The notes beneath the pieces were generated by a model. That model was not told the origin of the DNA. It did no database searches and saw nothing but the letters and a program-made list of their open reading frames with translations. From Rhodococcus oxybenzonivorans (GTDB lineage Bacteria; Actinomycetota; Actinomycetes; Mycobacteriales; Mycobacteriaceae): a stretch of DNA of 64,000 bases. A program made the translations under genes and the position numbers. Positions 60,873 through 64,000 of this stretch are shown piece after piece; the stretch's first letter is position 1; every line of letters begins with the position of its first letter. The stretch spans positions 434,001-498,000 of the forward strand of contig NZ_CP021354.1 in NCBI RefSeq assembly GCF_003130705.1. The letters are read 5' to 3'.

Positions 60873-61882
60873 ATGGCGAAGACACCTCTGCCGATGAAGC
60901 CGACTGGATGGTTCCAGGTCGCGTGGTCCGCCGAGATCGGCGCCGGGGAAGTCGTTCGGATGAAGTACTTCGGCACCGAGATGATTGCGTGGCGGTCCAC
61001 GTCGGGGCAGGTCACCGTCATGGACGCCTACTGCGAACACCTGGGTGCGCACCTGGGCTACGGCGGCACCGTCGATGGCGAAATTCTGCGGTGCCCCTTC
61101 CATGGTTGGGAATGGAACATGCAGGGGCGCAACGTATGTATCCCTTACGAGAAGCAGCCGAACAAGGGCCGGCGAATCCGCACGTACCCCGTCACCGAAC
61201 ATAGTGAATCGGTCTTCATCTGGCACGACGTGGATCGGCGCGCGCCGTACTTCGACGTCGCCGACGCCCTCTCCGGGTTCGACGACGGGCACAGTGGCGC
61301 CGACTACTACCCTGCGTACGGCTACAGCACCCTGTTCGAGACCGGCCTGGAGATCCATCCGCAGTACGTGATGGAGAACGGCGTGGACTTTGCGCATTTC
61401 AAGTACGTGCACAACACGCCGCTCATTCCCGAGTTCACCCGCCACGACTTCGACCAGCCGGTGTCCTACGTCGACTTCACCATCGCGTTCGACGACGTAC
61501 CGGCCGACGAGGTCAACAGCGGTGTGCAAGCGATCAACAGCGGAGTCGGAGTTGCCGCCACGAAGAGTTGGGGGATGATCGACAACCGGACGTTGACCGC
61601 GGTTACCCCGATCGACGAATCGACCTCCGATGTCCGATTCACCGTGTGGATCGGTCGTCGCCCCGGTGACGGATGCGCCGAACCCCCTCCCGGGCCCGCA
61701 AGCACGCACAGGGAGTCATCGAGCAGTTTCAAAACGACATCCATATCTGGAAACACCAGCGCTACTCCGATCCTCCTGCCTTGTCGCGTTCGGAATTCGA
61801 GGGCTTTACCGCGCTTCGCAAGTGGGCCAACCAGTTCTATCCCGCCGATGTCGAATCGAAGGCCGCCACTGCAGTTCGGTGA
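60873..61882 (+). pseudogene. KshA-like Rieske non-heme iron oxygenase with an apparent one-base frameshift
   Basis: From the ATG at 60873 (GAGGGG upstream) the frame encodes a Rieske oxygenase: Cys/His ligands in YCEHLGAHLGYGG and LRCPFHGWEW, then the mononuclear-iron region MENGVDFAHFKYVHNT, up to FTVWIGRRPGDG. It then goes out of frame. The normal C-terminus, RKHAQGVIEQFQNDIHIWKH and FTALRKWANQFYP, is in another frame and stops at 61882. Adding one C to the five-C run at 61683-61687 restores a 336-residue protein. The family includes 3-ketosteroid 9-alpha-hydroxylase oxygenase KshA. It may be an inactivated gene or a homopolymer error. The unshifted frame would run to 61931 with a non-homologous tail. 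Confidence 0.83.
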
Positions 61883-61958
61883 CGTGAGTCACTCCGATCA
61901 TGTCCGCCAGTGGCACCAGTTCCGTTCGTGAGATTCCCAGAAAGGCACTTTCCCGCCA

Positions 61959-63047
61959 ATGAGCACGACACACGCACCGATCCGCGTCTTCCAGGTCGCG
62001 AGCGGCAACGTAGGTTCGGAGATGATCAAACGAATCAGCGCCCACCGAGACCTGGAACTCGTAGGCTTGCACTGCTATTCGCCCGATAAGATCGGCCGGG
62101 ACGCCGGCGAGATCGCCGGACTCGAGCCGATCGGGGTGACGGCGACCGGAACGATCGAGGAGATCATCGCCGCACAACCCGATGTGCTGACCTTCCATGG
62201 AGTGTTTCCCGACGAGGCGCTCTACGAACGCGTCCTGGAGGCGGGCATCAATATCGTCACCACCGCAGATTTCATCACCGGTCATCATCGCGACAGAAAC
62301 CATCCACACCCGTCAGGGAGGAAGGTCACCGAGGTTCTCGAGGCAGCCTGTCAGCGTGGCGGGTCCACCTTTTACGGCACTGGAATGAACCCGGGACTCT
62401 GTCAGATCCTCGGAGTTGTCCACTCCGCGGATGTGGCCGAGATCGAGAACGTCACCGTGATCGAGTCGGTAGATGTGTCCTGTCACCACTCGGTCGAAAC
62501 GTGGAAGGAAGTCGGTTACGGCAAACCGATCGACGACCCCAGCATCGCGGGATCCCTGGAGAAGTACACCCGCGTGTTCTCCGACAGCGTGTACATGATG
62601 GCTGACTGTTTCGACCTCGAGCTCGACGAGGTGACGTTCACCTACGAGCTCGGCGCCTGCACGAAGGACGTCGACCTGGGCTGGTATCGGATGCCCAAAG
62701 GGTCTCTGGGTGCCAACTACGTCAAGTACCAGGGCATGGTCGACGGTGTACCCCGCATCGAGTCCCACCTCGAGTGGCAGATGACACCACACACAGATCC
62801 GAGCTGGAACATCAAGGGCTGCTACATCACCCAGATCACCGGCGACCCGAATATCTACAGCAAACACATGATATTTCCCAAACCCGGTGTACGCCTCGAT
62901 AACCCGGAAGACTTTGCATCCATCGGTATGACCGTTACCGGACTGCCGGCATTGAACTCCCTCCGGAGTATCGTCGCGGCGGCGCCAGGGATCAGAACAA
63001 GTGCCGACATGCCACTGCGCGGATTCGCCGGCCGCTTTGTGAGATAG
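61959..63047 (+). CDS. DapB-like Rossmann-fold dehydrogenase
   Basis: A 362-residue protein: IRVFQVASGNVGSEMIKRI is an NAD(P)-binding GxxGxxG-like start, followed by LVGLHCYSPDKIGRDAGEIAG, GVTATGTIEEIIAAQPDVL and FYGTGMNPGLCQILGV. The layout matches the dihydrodipicolinate-reductase-like/2,4-diaminopentanoate dehydrogenase family that is common, mostly uncharacterised, in Mycobacteriales and often near steroid or lipid catabolism genes. It lies 76 bases after the Rieske gene and is followed by a stem-loop; the two probably form one unit. Substrate unknown. Confidence 0.82.
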   Translation: MSTTHAPIRVFQVASGNVGSEMIKRISAHRDLELVGLHCYSPDKIGRDAGEIAGLEPIGVTATGTIEEIIAAQPDVLTFHGVFPDEALYERVLEAGINIVTTADFITGHHRDRNHPHPSGRKVTEVLEAACQRGGSTFYGTGMNPGLCQILGVVHSADVAEIENVTVIESVDVSCHHSVETWKEVGYGKPIDDPSIAGSLEKYTRVFSDSVYMMADCFDLELDEVTFTYELGACTKDVDLGWYRMPKGSLGANYVKYQGMVDGVPRIESHLEWQMTPHTDPSWNIKGCYITQITGDPNIYSKHMIFPKPGVRLDNPEDFASIGMTVTGLPALNSLRSIVAAAPGIRTSADMPLRGFAGRFVR

Positions 63048-63054
63048 CGACCTT

Positions 63055-63073
63055 CCGCGAGGCTCCCTCGCGG
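63055..63073 (+). terminator. Stem-loop after the DapB-like gene
   Basis: CCGCGAGG (63055-63062) and CCTCGCGG (63066-63073) pair perfectly over a CTC loop, 7 bases after the stop codon. Confidence 0.65.
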
Positions 63074-63102
63074 GCGCGGCGCACCTCAGGCCTGATCGCG
63101 GC

Positions 63103-63345
63103 TCACGCCAGACCATGGAGGTGTTCGGCGATCATGCGCTGCGCCGTTTCCGCGGTATCGGTTTCGCTGAGCAGGGCGTGCATCGCGGCCCCGTCGACGA
63201 GTGCGTGCAGTCGCATCGCCTCGGCATCGATGTCGCGCTTCGGTGCGACATACCCGTGCGCGGCAAGCCCGGCCAGGATCGATGCGCATCCGGCGCGTAG
63301 TTCACGCGACGCCGTCGGCCCGGAACCCTCCGAAAGCGGCTGACT
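63103..63345 (-). pseudogene. Truncated TetR-family regulator, C-terminal part only
   Basis: An open minus-strand frame of 80 codons, bounded upstream by an in-frame TAA (63348-63346), reads SREL RAGCASILAGLAAHGYV, then DIDAEAMRLHALVDGAAMHALL and RMIAEHLHGLA, the typical C-terminal ligand-domain end of TetR/BetI-type regulators. There is no helix-turn-helix part and no credible start codon, so the 5' half has been lost at about 63345. The break is next to a reverse-transcriptase-like gene, which suggests insertion or recombination at this point. Confidence 0.7.
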
Positions 63346-63393
63346 TTATGGCATTCTCACGAGGTGCGACGGTGCAGGGGTGAGAGTGGGGTG

Positions 63394-63433
63394 GCCGGTA
63401 CGCCGGCTGCGACCACGTCAGGGGTAACCCCTG
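63394..63433 (+). ncRNA. Tandem hairpins upstream of the reverse transcriptase gene (possible structured RNA)
   Basis: GCCGG-TACG-CCGGC (63394-63407) and CAGGGG-TAA-CCCCTG (63419-63433) are two perfect short stem-loops 11 bases apart, within the roughly 190 bases between the TetR remnant and the RT start. Retron non-coding RNAs lie in this position relative to their RT. I cannot identify a1/a2 repeats or a branching guanosine with confidence, so this is only a candidate. Confidence 0.3.
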
Positions 63434-63539
63434 GCTCGGCATTGTTCACCGGAGGCACCGTCCGACGCACGGCCGCACGCTCCGCGTGCTTCGGCGCGCC
63501 GCAGACGACAGGTATCGGTCGCCTCTCACCGTCGCACGC

Positions 63540-64000
63540 ATGACACGGCGTCGCGCCCTGTCCTCGGCTGTGGCGCGTCGCCTGGCCGCGGTGGCGACGT
63601 CGGGTTCCTGGACGCGAGCCGCGATCGCCCAGCGGTTCGAGGAGATCGGCACCCCGGACGCCGACCGGATCGCAACACGATTGTTCGACCTTCTGCCCAC
63701 TCCTCCGGTGGAGGGGGTCGACAGCGTGTACCGGTTGCTGTCGGAACTGCCGCACATCGACGAGCCGGCTCCGGTGGTAGAGCAACCTGACCACGAGTGG
63801 AGGTTCGACGTTCCGAAGTGGACCCACACGGTCGCGGTGGCGCAGGCGGTCGGTCTCACCCCGGCGGAATTGGACTGGTTCGCCGATCCGGGTGAGTGGC
63901 TGCGGAACAAGGCGCCTACCCTGCAGCACTACCGCTACCGAATCCGGTCGGACCACCGATTGCTGGAAGCACCCAAGGAACGGCTCCGCGAGGTGCAGCG
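63540..64000 (+). CDS. Reverse transcriptase (RNA-directed DNA polymerase), N-terminus only
   Basis: The plus frame is open from 63384 to the right edge. From the ATG at 63540 it gives 153 residues: a helical N-terminus (ALSSAVARRLAAVATSGSWT, DADRIATRLFDLLPTPP), then LTPAELDWFADPGEWL, LQHYRYRIRS and RLLEAPKERLREVQR at the window end. The DWFAD...HYRYR...LLEAPKxRLRxxQR run is typical of RT region 0/1 in actinobacterial retron-type and related reverse transcriptases. The catalytic YxDD would lie beyond 64000. A GTG at 63486 is an alternative start. Whether it is a retron, another defence RT or a group II-derived RT cannot be decided here. It adjoins a truncated TetR gene, suggesting a mobile or accessory island begins here. 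Confidence 0.72.
   Translation, partial: MTRRRALSSAVARRLAAVATSGSWTRAAIAQRFEEIGTPDADRIATRLFDLLPTPPVEGVDSVYRLLSELPHIDEPAPVVEQPDHEWRFDVPKWTHTVAVAQAVGLTPAELDWFADPGEWLRNKAPTLQHYRYRIRSDHRLLEAPKERLREVQ

Noticed and set aside
63357..63956. 199-codon minus-strand frame at the right end
   Set aside because: Opposite the reverse-transcriptase-like frame, which has recognisable motifs; the minus frame does not.

Overview
The window is high-GC actinobacterial DNA from a mycolic-acid-producing genus. Gene content and order match the M. tuberculosis Rv3789-Rv3809c cell-wall region. The second half (polyhydroxyalkanoate genes, Baeyer-Villiger monooxygenase, Rieske oxygenase, many TetR regulators) points to Rhodococcus, probably the R. 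jostii/R. opacus group; the species is an inference.

Layout, 1-24 kb: a partial GT4 glycosyltransferase (minus) diverges from a plus-strand envelope cluster. It runs glf-glfT2-PAP2 phosphatase-ubiA-aftB (galactan, decaprenyl-phospho-arabinose and arabinan capping), then three tandem antigen-85 mycolyltransferases (the third fused to LGFP repeats), a lipoprotein, a Rv3802-type cutinase-like hydrolase, an LLM flavin oxidoreductase, and fadD32-pks13-accD4 (mycolate condensation).

24-40.5 kb: a minus-strand arabinan block dprE1-dprE2-aftA ... embC-emb, with a divergent GtrA flippase-type gene. In mycobacteria aftA and embC are adjacent. Here about 4.2 kb lies between them: a small membrane protein, an MspA-type porin, a frameshifted polytopic membrane protein, methionine aminopeptidase and an XRE regulator.

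40.5-49.7 kb: housekeeping and accessory genes (PIN-domain protein, HSL-type hydrolase, HtrA-like protease, PPOX protein, enoyl-CoA hydratase behind a KstR-like site), then a PHA locus (alpha/beta hydrolase, phasin, PhaC, PhaJ-type hydratase, XRE regulator).

49.7-59.4 kb: one tightly coupled eight-gene minus-strand operon, BVMO - PF10118-type protein - [2Fe-2S] flavin reductase - SRPBCC protein - aldehyde dehydrogenase - SDR - acyl-CoA ligase - acyl-CoA dehydrogenase. It has a recognisable promoter/operator at the top, a divergent TetR gene and a 21-bp terminator stem at the bottom. It looks like an oxidative pathway ending in CoA activation and is reminiscent of the mycobacterial mymA operon.

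59.4-64 kb: two TetR genes, a KshA-like Rieske oxygenase with an apparent one-base frameshift, a DapB-like dehydrogenase, a truncated TetR remnant and, running off the right edge, the N-terminus of what looks like a retron-type or related reverse transcriptase preceded by tandem hairpins. This last item is the best candidate for an undescribed system, but only the start of the gene is visible.

Both frameshifts fit loss of one base in a G/C run, so sequencing error must be excluded. No tRNA, rRNA, CRISPR array or insertion sequence was recognised.
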